Of a stretch of DNA of 64,000 nucleotides, positions 16,285 to 25,478 are shown piece by piece. The DNA is taken from contig NZ_JAOQJL010000002.1 of assembly GCF_025566965.1 (NCBI RefSeq), positions 121,883 through 185,882 of the forward strand, read 5' to 3'. Source of the DNA: Blautia_A ammoniilytica. GTDB lineage: Bacteria > Bacillota > Clostridia > Lachnospirales > Lachnospiraceae. The position numbers and the translations under genes are program-made. The first letter of the stretch is position 1, and every line of letters begins with the position of its first letter. The notes under the pieces were generated by a model that searched no databases, had not been told where the DNA came from, and saw only the letters and a list, made by a program, of their open reading frames with translations.

Positions 16285-19200
16285 ATGTTGAGAAGAAAAT
16301 TATGGAACAAAATGATAGCCTTAGGGCTTTGCATTTCCATGGCAGTGGGCGGAAATGCAGCAGGCTTTTTGACAGAAAGCATGGCATATGGATCTGAATT
16401 TTCTGATGGAGAAGAACAGAACCAGAAAGGATCAGGGGAAGCGGATCCATCACCGGCAGAAGAACCTGAAGAAATTGATATATCTGATGAAGAAGGACCT
16501 GAAGACATAAATGAGCCTGAAGAAGCTGATCTTTCCAGCCAGATTCAGGAGGCAGAAGATGCACCTGAGGACGTACAGGAAATCATGGATGTGCCCCAGG
16601 AGGAAGAGAGCACAGACCAGGATGAACAGGAATATACAGAAGCAGAGGAATTTCTGGATGATCCGGATCTGCTTGAAACCTCCAATCAGCCTGTAGATGG
16701 GATAGAGGATATAATTGATGTGAATAACCCGGAGTGTGGGATTATTTATGATATTGATACAACAGGTATGACATTGGATGAAACATACAATGACATTTTC
16801 TTAGATGGAAACTATAGATATATGTCTTCTATGTATTACAATGGCACATGGTATCAAGGAAATCATGGGTATCTTTTATATGGCTGGAATGATATAGAAA
16901 AGAAGTATGAATTTTTAGTTGCAAATAATATTAGTCAGAGTACAATCAGACTTTTGAAACAACTGGAACAATATGGAGATGCAGATAAATACAGCAAGTA
17001 TCGTATGATAATAATGCCATTTTATTACAATTCCTATCAGAAGAAATATATTCCTGCAAGCATACTTATAAAATATAAAGCCAGATGGATAGATAATATG
17101 AATTATTCGGTAATTGATAATATGGTTTTTTATGAAAAGAAACAAGTATCAGATGCAGGCAATGGCAGCCCCATGCCAACGATGCCTGACACTTGGGAGA
17201 CAAATTATTCTGCGCCTGAAGATTCTGTGAGATTAACCGATTCTGATTTACGTGTTGTTACACAAATTCAGAATATTCAATCACGTAAGGCGGTTTCTTA
17301 TAAAGAAAGTGGACTTCCAGATGGAAGTGTAATGATTACAAATACCGGTGAAAAGGATGTGATAATTAAGGCGGAAGTAGAACTTACAGGGAAAACTGAA
17401 TTTGTTGACAATAATGGGGACTGTAAAATATTCAATAAATCATCGGAGGTACGTTCTTGTGGCTTGAAAGGCGCATTATATGAGAAAAATGAACAGGGAA
17501 ACTGGAAAGAAATAGAGAACAGCAGGTCTTCTATTTCTTTGGGAAGTAATGAAAGAACATTAAAACCTGGTGACGCTTATGTTGTGTATGCGCCGGTCTC
17601 AGTTCTTTATAATTACCAGGTATGGATAAAACCTCAGGTTCAGGAAGAGGAACTGTCTATAGAGTATAAAGAACTGACAGAAGGGAATGTGTGGAAACAG
17701 TCAGGAGAAAAGTGGACCGCTGTACTGTCCTCAGATAATGAACTGGAAGAATCACCAATACTTGGTATTCAAGCAGAAGAAGCTTCGCTTCCTACATATA
17801 AAGAGAATGGGCTGCCTAACTATGCGCTTCTTGTACGCGGCGATCCAAATACCGGAACAGTTACCGGATACGATGGGGTTGAAAGATATCCAGGGTATTT
17901 TATAAGGGTGAATCCCTGCTGGGACAAAAATCATAATAATCAGCCAAACACTTACCAGAACTCTGCACTTCGAGCTGTGTGTATTTATTATAAACTGAAT
18001 CAGGAAACCGGAAAGTATGAACTGGAAGAAGAATACAAGAGACCAGGAAAACATGGATCTTATACTACTAATGCAATAGAAACATATACAGATACTTCCG
18101 ATTATGTTCATTGTTTTTATGTAGATCCGGAGCCTGATGAAGTAGCGGCAGTAATTCCTTTGGATTGTACAGCGCCTGTTGAATTTAGATATTCTTCCAA
18201 TAAGCTAGCAGATTATTTAAAGAAATGCAGCCGTAATTACTGTTTTCAGTATCAGGTATTCCTGAACAGTACTCAGGATTGGAAGATAACAGGAGTAACA
18301 TCCCTGGACGGAGAAAGTACCCCATATTACAGTGAAGACATGGTAAAAGGAAGCTGGCTGACCTATGGACATGATCCGGCAGATCATAAAGGTACTGCAG
18401 GGGCAGATCTTATGGTTTCCGTAGAAGAGCAGACAGATGGAACTGTTCTGGAGTATGGGGCAGATGGTCTCCCAAATATCGGACTTCGATTAGAGGTGGG
18501 CGATATTCCGGACACCGGTTTGGACGGACTGTTGAAGGTAAATATCTCAGTGCCTGAAGCATACAAAAATGGCGAAGCCGGAATGGGATACAGTACAAAT
18601 GAACTGTACAGGAGTTCTGATACGTATGAATGGCGATACCAGATCACCGGCAGGGGCGGAACCAGGATGCTGGCAGCACAATACAGGCTGGGAGATGAGG
18701 GAATCTATGAAGAGAAAGAATATCAGATCCTGAATGTTTCCTCTGAAAAGAAAACCGGTTTTGATCTTTCAGATTTGAATCTTCAAAAAGGAGATATTAT
18801 CTGTATCCTGCCTTACAGCCCGGAGTATACGGGAAGTTATGTTGTAAGAGAGAACTCAAGCTATGATAGAAGAAATGTTTATTCTAACGGATATTATAGA
18901 TGGGGTGGTTTGGTTCTTTCCGAGGCGCAGTATGGAAGCAGTCAGAAGATCAGATATTTTAATTTTGATTATAATGTAGAATTGTCTGGAAATGAAGAGA
19001 ACCTTATGCTTACAGGGCAGGATGATACACAGATCCAGAAGGAAGGCCAGGCTTTTTATGGCATCAAGTCAGTCAGTGATGATGGACTGAGTCTTCAGAA
19101 AGCAGAATTGTCTGTAAAGGAAGATACGAGGGAGGATAAGTGTGGGATCGGAGAAAACGGACTTCCTAATTATGGGATCATTGTCCTGCCTGGGGTTAGA

Positions 19201-22080
19201 GAAGAGGAATTGCTGCTTTCTTCAGATCAGCCTGGATCAGGAGAATATGATTATTATATAAAAGAGTATTATAAAAAGGGAGAGGATGGGATTTATACTC
19301 CTTATTCTGATACAGTAACTGTATATCAGGCGAAAAAATCAGGGGACAGGATCAAGAAGGTTAATGAAGAAACAGATCCTTCTATCGTGGCGGTTATAAG
19401 ACCAATCCTTCCATCGGCTGCTTTAAAAAACAAATCGTTTACATCGGATTATTACGATGGTGCATCTTATCGGGAGTTTCAGCAATCTGATGGACCATTT
19501 GAAAAAACAGACAGCAGTGGTAAAATCCTGTATCCTCAGAATGGTACGGTAAAATACCGGTTCTGGAAATATAAAATGGATTGGGATTCCGGTTATGCAT
19601 ACAGTTATTATTATCTTGGATCTATAAAAAGATGGAAGAATCAGAACTGGGAGAGCACAGAGCCTGTTACATACAGTACAAGCCGTACTCCTTATGGCAT
19701 TTCAGGAACTCTTGATCTTAGGGATCAGAAAGAAAGAAATCATGTGCTTCAGGCAACTGATTGGGGATCATCATACCTTTACTGCACAGATTTAAGTGAA
19801 AACGGCCTTCCCTATGAAGGTCTTGTGATCCAGAATAAAAATGTAGGTGGAACCTCTGATGAGATGGCAGAGATCAATGTTCGCCTGGATATGTCAGAAC
19901 AGGGAACCGGAGGCGAATACTCCCTTGGCCGTATGCATTTCTGGGCCTGGTTGTATCAGAAGGACGAAAATGGAGTATGGCATAAGGCTGATAATAAAAA
20001 TGACTATGGCGACTGGATCAACCTGGGAGTTCCGGGCAAAGGCTGGGCTTATTGGGAATCAGGGGATCTGGATGCTGACTATGGCTATACAGTACACGCT
20101 CATTTGAAAGATAATGAAGCCATTGTGATCCTGCCTCAGTATCGTCTGTGTGATTTTTCATATACTGTGTCTTTGAATAACAGTAAAGATTTTGATATAA
20201 TCACGGAGAAATGCCAGCTACCTGCAGATGTACAGTTGTCCGGCAGACAGACCTATAAAGGCACAGTTTTCCAGTGGCCGAATCAGGATAATCCGGCTAC
20301 CCATCTGGTATTGGCAACTTCACCTAAGAATACAGCTTCCGGTGAAAACGATACAGCTTCCAGACTGACAGACGTAAGATCTTTGCCTGTTACATTGTTT
20401 GATTATGATTTCGGAAACTGGGATGGCTTTGAACTGGCAAAGCAGAGTGCACAGTACAGGTTCCGGTACGATCCGGTAAATGTAAAAAATACACCTGTGA
20501 ATTCTTTTTACAATACTGTTTTCCCGGGGATTGTGAAGAACCAGCTGGGAGAGGATGGGCTTCCGGTGCTTAATTACACCACACCGTTTTCACTGTTTGA
20601 CCAGACTCAGGCGGCAACTCCGGTAAATGGGGGTACAAAAACAGTTTACTCAAATGTTGGATTTGATTTTGTATATGATCCGGCTTCCAATGAATACAGT
20701 TATCAAAGCAGTCTGAACCATGCAGGCTATGATGCTGGCACAAATAAGATCTACCAGTATGACAAGGCTCTTGGTATTGACGGATGGGGTAGTAAAGGAG
20801 CTGGTTTCCTGCCGTTTAACAGTTTTCAGGATGAAGGCGTATGGGGAACAGCAGATAAAGGCACGGAAGGGATCTATCTGCTGGATCAGATGAAAACCGT
20901 GGATTATCATTTTGGAATGAGCATGGAAAAGGATTTCCTGATCCCGGAAAACGGAACTGTTGCAGTTACAGATGTACAGGGAACTGTTAATGACAGGAAA
21001 GACCTGGTATTCTCCTTCAGCGGGGATGATGATGCATGGCTTTTCATTGACGGACAGCTTGTGCTTGATATGGGTGGTATCCATGAGACAGTTTCCGGAA
21101 GCATTAATTTTACAAAGGGAATCTATACTGTTACCAGCAGTGTGACCGGTGATGTACAGACCGGTTCTCTGTCTGATATTTTCGCAGGATATCCAAAGGC
21201 AATTGGGGCATTTGACGATTCAGAGTGGGCAGCAGGGACAAAGCATACCTTTGCATTCTATTACCTGGAAAGAGGCGGCACCCTGTCAGACTGTGCGATC
21301 AAATTTAACCTTCCTGTATTTAAGGAATTCTCTGTTACCAAAACAGTAGAAGGTAAAGAAACAGATCAGAAATTTGATATGGTGCTGGAACTGTTTGAGA
21401 CAAATGGGGATCCATATAAAGGAAGCCTGTACCAGGTTACAGATGGAACAAAGACCAGTATCCAAACAGAAGAAGGTGCATACAGTTTTTCATTGAAGGA
21501 CAAGCAGACCATTAATTTCTGCGTTCCTCAGGAGTGCATGAGTTACTCTGTGACTGAAAAGAATCCGGAAGGGTGTTCAGTAAGCTGGAAGTCCTCAGAT
21601 GGCTTATCAGGCGAGGGAAGCGCTACAGATAAGGTATCCTCCACGGCAAATACAGAGATCATTAACCAGTATGTGGCACCAACGGCTACGCCTGTTCCGA
21701 CTGAGAAACCAAGGCCTACAGACAAGCCGCAGCCAACACCGGACATTACGGAAACACCGCAGATCTCTGCTACACCAGAGCCTGCACCTCAGGTAACAAC
21801 TCCGGCTCAGACAGTGACTCCAAAGCCGGAAAAGACACCAACAGCTACACCTGTTTCCGAAGAAAAAGAGCCAACGAATACACCGGCTCCTGGACAAGGT
21901 GGAAGTTCATATAGAGGCGGCGGTTATGGTGGATCCTCAGGCGGCAGCAGCACAGGAACTTCTTCTCCCAAAACAGGGGACACCAGTGATATGGCATTAT
22001 GGCAGTGTCTGCTGCTGATGGCAATTGCTGCGATTCTTGCAACAGGCTGGAAGCTGCAAAAAAGAAAAATAAATAAATGA
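16285..22080 (+). CDS. Giant modular surface protein with fibro-slime domain and SPKTG wall-anchor tail
   Basis: A 1931-residue exported protein. The start at 16285 is chosen for its GGGAGG ribosome site 5 bases upstream. A signal peptide (LWNKMIALGLCISMAVGG) is followed by a strongly acidic Glu/Asp/Pro region (about 45-150). The long middle holds six recurring E-x-GLP blocks near residues 339, 506, 725, 955, 1170 and 1422, which suggest modules of about 170-250 residues. A fibro-slime/PA14-like domain is near 1505-1675 (FSGDDDAWLFIDGQLVLDMGG). A Cna-B/DUF5979-like fold follows (about 1681-1795, SVTKTVEG...), then a Thr/Pro-rich wall-spanning segment. Glycine/serine repeats, the sortase-like motif SPKTG (1894-1898), a hydrophobic helix and a basic tail end the protein. 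Probable roles are adhesion or glycan binding; this is inference. Confidence 0.85.
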   Translation: MLRRKLWNKMIALGLCISMAVGGNAAGFLTESMAYGSEFSDGEEQNQKGSGEADPSPAEEPEEIDISDEEGPEDINEPEEADLSSQIQEAEDAPEDVQEIMDVPQEEESTDQDEQEYTEAEEFLDDPDLLETSNQPVDGIEDIIDVNNPECGIIYDIDTTGMTLDETYNDIFLDGNYRYMSSMYYNGTWYQGNHGYLLYGWNDIEKKYEFLVANNISQSTIRLLKQLEQYGDADKYSKYRMIIMPFYYNSYQKKYIPASILIKYKARWIDNMNYSVIDNMVFYEKKQVSDAGNGSPMPTMPDTWETNYSAPEDSVRLTDSDLRVVTQIQNIQSRKAVSYKESGLPDGSVMITNTGEKDVIIKAEVELTGKTEFVDNNGDCKIFNKSSEVRSCGLKGALYEKNEQGNWKEIENSRSSISLGSNERTLKPGDAYVVYAPVSVLYNYQVWIKPQVQEEELSIEYKELTEGNVWKQSGEKWTAVLSSDNELEESPILGIQAEEASLPTYKENGLPNYALLVRGDPNTGTVTGYDGVERYPGYFIRVNPCWDKNHNNQPNTYQNSALRAVCIYYKLNQETGKYELEEEYKRPGKHGSYTTNAIETYTDTSDYVHCFYVDPEPDEVAAVIPLDCTAPVEFRYSSNKLADYLKKCSRNYCFQYQVFLNSTQDWKITGVTSLDGESTPYYSEDMVKGSWLTYGHDPADHKGTAGADLMVSVEEQTDGTVLEYGADGLPNIGLRLEVGDIPDTGLDGLLKVNISVPEAYKNGEAGMGYSTNELYRSSDTYEWRYQITGRGGTRMLAAQYRLGDEGIYEEKEYQILNVSSEKKTGFDLSDLNLQKGDIICILPYSPEYTGSYVVRENSSYDRRNVYSNGYYRWGGLVLSEAQYGSSQKIRYFNFDYNVELSGNEENLMLTGQDDTQIQKEGQAFYGIKSVSDDGLSLQKAELSVKEDTREDKCGIGENGLPNYGIIVLPGVREEELLLSSDQPGSGEYDYYIKEYYKKGEDGIYTPYSDTVTVYQAKKSGDRIKKVNEETDPSIVAVIRPILPSAALKNKSFTSDYYDGASYREFQQSDGPFEKTDSSGKILYPQNGTVKYRFWKYKMDWDSGYAYSYYYLGSIKRWKNQNWESTEPVTYSTSRTPYGISGTLDLRDQKERNHVLQATDWGSSYLYCTDLSENGLPYEGLVIQNKNVGGTSDEMAEINVRLDMSEQGTGGEYSLGRMHFWAWLYQKDENGVWHKADNKNDYGDWINLGVPGKGWAYWESGDLDADYGYTVHAHLKDNEAIVILPQYRLCDFSYTVSLNNSKDFDIITEKCQLPADVQLSGRQTYKGTVFQWPNQDNPATHLVLATSPKNTASGENDTASRLTDVRSLPVTLFDYDFGNWDGFELAKQSAQYRFRYDPVNVKNTPVNSFYNTVFPGIVKNQLGEDGLPVLNYTTPFSLFDQTQAATPVNGGTKTVYSNVGFDFVYDPASNEYSYQSSLNHAGYDAGTNKIYQYDKALGIDGWGSKGAGFLPFNSFQDEGVWGTADKGTEGIYLLDQMKTVDYHFGMSMEKDFLIPENGTVAVTDVQGTVNDRKDLVFSFSGDDDAWLFIDGQLVLDMGGIHETVSGSINFTKGIYTVTSSVTGDVQTGSLSDIFAGYPKAIGAFDDSEWAAGTKHTFAFYYLERGGTLSDCAIKFNLPVFKEFSVTKTVEGKETDQKFDMVLELFETNGDPYKGSLYQVTDGTKTSIQTEEGAYSFSLKDKQTINFCVPQECMSYSVTEKNPEGCSVSWKSSDGLSGEGSATDKVSSTANTEIINQYVAPTATPVPTEKPRPTDKPQPTPDITETPQISATPEPAPQVTTPAQTVTPKPEKTPTATPVSEEKEPTNTPAPGQGGSSYRGGGYGGSSGGSSTGTSSPKTGDTSDMALWQCLLLMAIAAILATGWKLQKRKINK

Positions 22081-22107
22081 AACGGATAGGCAGAGCAATA
22101 AGTAAAG

Positions 22108-22142
22108 TATATCAGCTGGGAGTCAATCCCCCAGCTGATATA
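22108..22142. other. 13-bp perfect hairpin after the surface protein gene
   Basis: TATATCAGCTGGG pairs with CCCAGCTGATATA around a 9-nt loop, 27 bp after the stop. There is no T-run, so it may stabilise the mRNA 3' end or act as a T-less terminator. Confidence 0.6.
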
Positions 22143-22160
22143 GCCTCCGGCAGGATTGCA

Positions 22161-22232
22161 GAGGTGCGCAGGAGAAGTATGTCATGCAATTGCATGACGC
22201 GCACCTCGCAGCAAGAATGCCGAGCATTCTTG
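22161..22232. repeat. Structured intergenic repeat, copy 1
   Basis: The arms GAGGTGCGC (22161-22169) and GCGCACCTC (22199-22207) enclose the perfect 18-bp palindrome GTCATGCAATTGCATGAC (22181-22198). A second hairpin follows: AAGAATGC / GCATTCTT (22213-22231). Bases 22161-22220 are identical to 62305-62364 after recG. The loop of the second hairpin differs (CGA here, CTCG there) while its stem is kept. It resembles a REP/MITE-type element. A mini-ORF with a ribosome site runs through it (22179-22238). Confidence 0.85.
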
Positions 22233-22248
22233 AAGTAAAGCAAATGGG

Positions 22249-22291
22249 CGGAGAAATCACTGAAAAAAACAGTGATTCCTCCGTCCTTTTT
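22249..22291 (+). terminator. Rho-independent terminator in the 22 kb intergenic region
   Basis: CGGAG-a-AATCACTG pairs with CAGTGATT-c-CTCCG (one A/C mismatch) around a loop of seven A residues, followed by TCCTTTTT. Confidence 0.75.
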
Positions 22292-22297
22292 CAATAT

Positions 22298-22325
22298 CAA
22301 GGCATAAAAAGCCTTGTTTTTTTTT
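22298..22325 (+). terminator. Second terminator, directly before the carboxypeptidase gene
   Basis: CAAGGC pairs with GCCTTG around a 7-nt loop and is followed by nine T residues (22317-22325). Two terminators in a row insulate the next gene, which starts only 35 bp later. Confidence 0.75.
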
Positions 22326-22360
22326 ACAATAGAGTAAAGGGAATACAGGGGGAAGATGAT

Positions 22361-23569
22361 TTGAATCAAAGAAAATGGAAAAGAGTCCTGGCATTATTTC
22401 TGACCATAATTCTGATGGTTTGTGGAAATGGAGTGCTTACAGCCTACGGTGAGGAAAACAAGGAGGCTGATGGTGTACAGGAAGATATACTGATCCAGGC
22501 TCCGGCAGGGATCCTGATAGAGGCAGATACAGGAACGGTGTTGTATAAAAAAAGCGAGGAAGAGAAAAGAAGCCCTGCCAGCATTACAAAGATCATGACT
22601 CTTCTGCTGATCTTTGACAGTCTGGCAGATGGGAATCTGAAGCTTACAGACACAGTGACTACCAGTGCATATGCCAAATCCATGGGTGGATCCCAGGTGT
22701 TCCTGGAAGAAGGAGAGACCCAGGATGTGGAAACAATGATCAAATGCATTGTAATTGCCTCCGGGAATGATGCAAGCGTGGCAATGGCAGAGCATATTGC
22801 TGGAAGTGAGCAGGAGTTTGTAAAAAGAATGAATCAGCGGGCAGAGCAGCTGGGAATGCAGGATACTCATTTTGAAGATTGCTGTGGACTGACCGATTCA
22901 GAGAATCATTATACTACGGCTAAGGATGTTGCCATTATGAGCAGAGAACTGATCACCAGGTATCCTAAAATTCTCACATACTCTTCTATATGGATGGAAA
23001 ATATCCTGCACGTAACAAAGCAGGGCTCCAAAGAGTTTACACTGACAAATACCAATAAGCTGCTGCGAAGCTATGAGGGCTGTACAGGGCTGAAAACAGG
23101 AAGCACCGGAAAGGCAAAGTACTGCGTTTCTGCTGTTGCCAAGAAAAATGATATTACCTTGATTGCTGTTGTGATGGGGGCACCGGATTATAAGGTACGC
23201 TTCAGGGATGGAGCTGCTTTATTTAATTACGGGTTTTCAAAGTGCAGTCGGTACATAGATGATCATCCTATGAAACTTCCCAGGTTAAAGGTGGGAAATG
23301 GAAAAGAAGAATATGTGGCTCTGAAATATGAGAAAACATTTGTCTGGATCGGAACAGATGGAAAAAACATTGGAGAAGTGACACGAAAGCTTTCCCTTCC
23401 GGAACAGGTAACAGCTCCGGTAAAAAGGGGAAAGCTGGCAGGAAAAATGGAATATTATGCTGGTAAAGAACAGATTGGCAGTGTAAACATCTTGTATGAT
23501 CAAAGCGTACCCAGGTCTACATGGATTTGGAGCCTTGGAAAACTTGTGCGAAAACTTGCATTTCATTAA
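22361..23569 (+). CDS. dacF: D-alanyl-D-alanine carboxypeptidase (PBP5/DacF type)
   Basis: A 402-residue exported penicillin-binding protein that trims the terminal D-Ala of peptidoglycan stem peptides. I chose the TTG at 22361: it follows AGGGGGAAG at a good distance and gives a normal signal peptide (RKWKRVLALFLTIILMVCG). The frame open from 22184 only adds residues read from the intergenic repeat and terminators. Active-site motifs are SITK (74-77), SGN (134-136) and KTG (245-247). A C-terminal PBP5-like domain and an amphipathic end follow. A second, related enzyme is at 29680. Confidence 0.88.
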   Translation: MNQRKWKRVLALFLTIILMVCGNGVLTAYGEENKEADGVQEDILIQAPAGILIEADTGTVLYKKSEEEKRSPASITKIMTLLLIFDSLADGNLKLTDTVTTSAYAKSMGGSQVFLEEGETQDVETMIKCIVIASGNDASVAMAEHIAGSEQEFVKRMNQRAEQLGMQDTHFEDCCGLTDSENHYTTAKDVAIMSRELITRYPKILTYSSIWMENILHVTKQGSKEFTLTNTNKLLRSYEGCTGLKTGSTGKAKYCVSAVAKKNDITLIAVVMGAPDYKVRFRDGAALFNYGFSKCSRYIDDHPMKLPRLKVGNGKEEYVALKYEKTFVWIGTDGKNIGEVTRKLSLPEQVTAPVKRGKLAGKMEYYAGKEQIGSVNILYDQSVPRSTWIWSLGKLVRKLAFH

Positions 23570-23651
23570 ATATTCGTAATTGTCCACTACATTCACAGTT
23601 GTGAAGGGCAAATGCTGGTTAAAAAGTCTTTGGAAAAAGGAAGGGCTGATT

Positions 23652-23681
23652 TTGACAAAAACAGGCAGATAGGCTTATAAT
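23652..23681 (+). promoter_or_regulatory. Promoter of the ABC exporter gene
   Basis: TTGACA (23652-23657), an 18-bp spacer, and TATAAT (23676-23681). Transcription would start about 30 bp before the gene. Confidence 0.87.
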
Positions 23682-23715
23682 AGGGAGTACTAAAATCGGA
23701 AAGAGGAAATGAATC

Positions 23716-25464
23716 ATGAACAAGGGTAAAGGAAAAGACCACAAATTAAAATTGCTTGCAGCATATTATAAGCCGTATAAAGGCCTGTTTTTTGCCGATT
23801 TGTTTTTTGCGATCCTGGGCGCAGCCGTAACGCTTGTAATCCCTTTGCTGGTAAGGTACATTATGACCTCCATAGGTGATATGCCGGTTGCACAGGCACA
23901 GAAGACCATCTTATATATTGGCCTTGGTATGCTGGTTCTTATTCTTGTACAGCTGGGAAGCAGATATTTTATCACCTATTACGGGCATATGATGGGCGCC
24001 TATATCGAACATGATATGCGTAATGAGATCTTCAGTCACTATCAGAAGCTTTCCTTTGCATTTTATGATAATCAGAAAGTAGGCCATCTTCTTTCAAGAA
24101 TCACCAGCGATCTTTTTGATATCAGTGAGCTGTTGCATCATGGACCGGAGGATATTATTATTTCCGTGATCAAATTGTTTGGCGCATTGATCATTTTGAT
24201 GAATGTGAACTGGAAAATGGCACTTCTTTGTTTCCTGGTTGTTTTGGTAATGCTTATTTATGCTCTTATATATAACCGTAAAATGAAAACCGCTTTTAAA
24301 GAAAACCGTGTACGTATTGGGGATATTAACAGCCAGATCGAAGACAGCCTGGCAGGGATCAGGGTGGTAAAGTCTTTTGGAAATGAGAAACGGGAGATTG
24401 AGAAATTCAAAAAAGGAAATGAAAGATTTGTAGAGGCAAAAAGTGTATCATATCGTTATATGGCAGGATATCATGCCGGAATGGATGCATTTACTACTTT
24501 GATCACAGTTGTAGCACTGGTTTCCGGATCTATGTTTTTGGCAGGAGGAAGCATTTTGGCAGCAGACCTTGTTACCTTCCTGCTTTATATCAACAATTTT
24601 ACGGAGCCGGTTACAAAGCTTGTGAATTTTACAGAACAATTCCAGAATGGATACAGTGGATATGACCGTTTCCTTGAAATGATGTCCATTGCTCCGGATA
24701 TCGAAGACACACCGGATGCACAGCCCCTTGAACATGCGAAAGGGGATATAAGGTTTGAGGATGTATCCTTTCACTATGAGGATCATAAGGAGAGTGTTCT
24801 TTCTCACGTGAATCTGGAAGTGAAGCCAGGAGAGTATGTAGCATTAGTGGGTTCTTCCGGAGCAGGGAAAACCACTTTGTGCAGTCTGATCCCCAGATTT
24901 TATGATGTTTCAGGTGGTGCTATTTACCTGGATGGAAAGGATATCCGCAACATCCGTCTGAAAGATCTGAGAAATAATATTGGTATTGTACAGCAGGATG
25001 TTTATCTTTTTGCAGGAACAGTTCTGGATAATATACGATATGGAAGACCGGATGCGTCAGATGAAGAAGTGATCCGTGCTGCTAAGGCTGCCAATGCACA
25101 TGATTTTATTATGGAAATGGACAATAATTATTATACAGACATAGGGCAGAGAGGAGTGAAGCTTTCCGGAGGGCAAAAGCAAAGACTGTCAATTGCCAGG
25201 GCATTTCTGAAAAATCCGCCCATTCTTATTTTTGATGAAGCGACTTCAGCTTTGGATAATGAAAGTGAGAAGGTGGTACAGGATTCGCTGGAACGGCTGG
25301 CAAAAGACAGAACTACATTTGTGATTGCACACAGGCTGTCAACGATCCGGAATGCAAGAAGGATCCTTGTGCTCACTGAGGATGGGATCGCGGAAGAAGG
25401 CACCCATAAGGAACTGATGGAAAAGAACGGTGTTTATGCAAAACTTTGCAGAGCCGGTTTATAA
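23716..25464 (+). CDS. ABC exporter, fused permease-ATPase
   Basis: A 582-residue half-transporter of the MsbA/MDR type. The N-terminal part has six membrane helices (about residues 20-320). The ATPase domain has Walker A GSSGAGKTT near 379, the signature LSGGQKQR near 483, Walker B ILIFDEATSALD and the H-loop in VIAHRLSTIRNA. As a half-size protein it must pair with itself or another half. The substrate cannot be read from sequence. It has its own strong promoter. The MoeA-like gene begins 14 bp after its stop and is probably in the same transcript. Confidence 0.92.
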   Translation: MNKGKGKDHKLKLLAAYYKPYKGLFFADLFFAILGAAVTLVIPLLVRYIMTSIGDMPVAQAQKTILYIGLGMLVLILVQLGSRYFITYYGHMMGAYIEHDMRNEIFSHYQKLSFAFYDNQKVGHLLSRITSDLFDISELLHHGPEDIIISVIKLFGALIILMNVNWKMALLCFLVVLVMLIYALIYNRKMKTAFKENRVRIGDINSQIEDSLAGIRVVKSFGNEKREIEKFKKGNERFVEAKSVSYRYMAGYHAGMDAFTTLITVVALVSGSMFLAGGSILAADLVTFLLYINNFTEPVTKLVNFTEQFQNGYSGYDRFLEMMSIAPDIEDTPDAQPLEHAKGDIRFEDVSFHYEDHKESVLSHVNLEVKPGEYVALVGSSGAGKTTLCSLIPRFYDVSGGAIYLDGKDIRNIRLKDLRNNIGIVQQDVYLFAGTVLDNIRYGRPDASDEEVIRAAKAANAHDFIMEMDNNYYTDIGQRGVKLSGGQKQRLSIARAFLKNPPILIFDEATSALDNESEKVVQDSLERLAKDRTTFVIAHRLSTIRNARRILVLTEDGIAEEGTHKELMEKNGVYAKLCRAGL

Positions 25465-25478
25465 AGGAGGGTTGGCAT

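Noticed and set aside
22184..22360. Long N-terminal extension of the carboxypeptidase reading frame
   Set aside because: The extension is read from the structured repeat and two terminators, has no ribosome site, and hides the signal peptide. The TTG at 22361 fits better.
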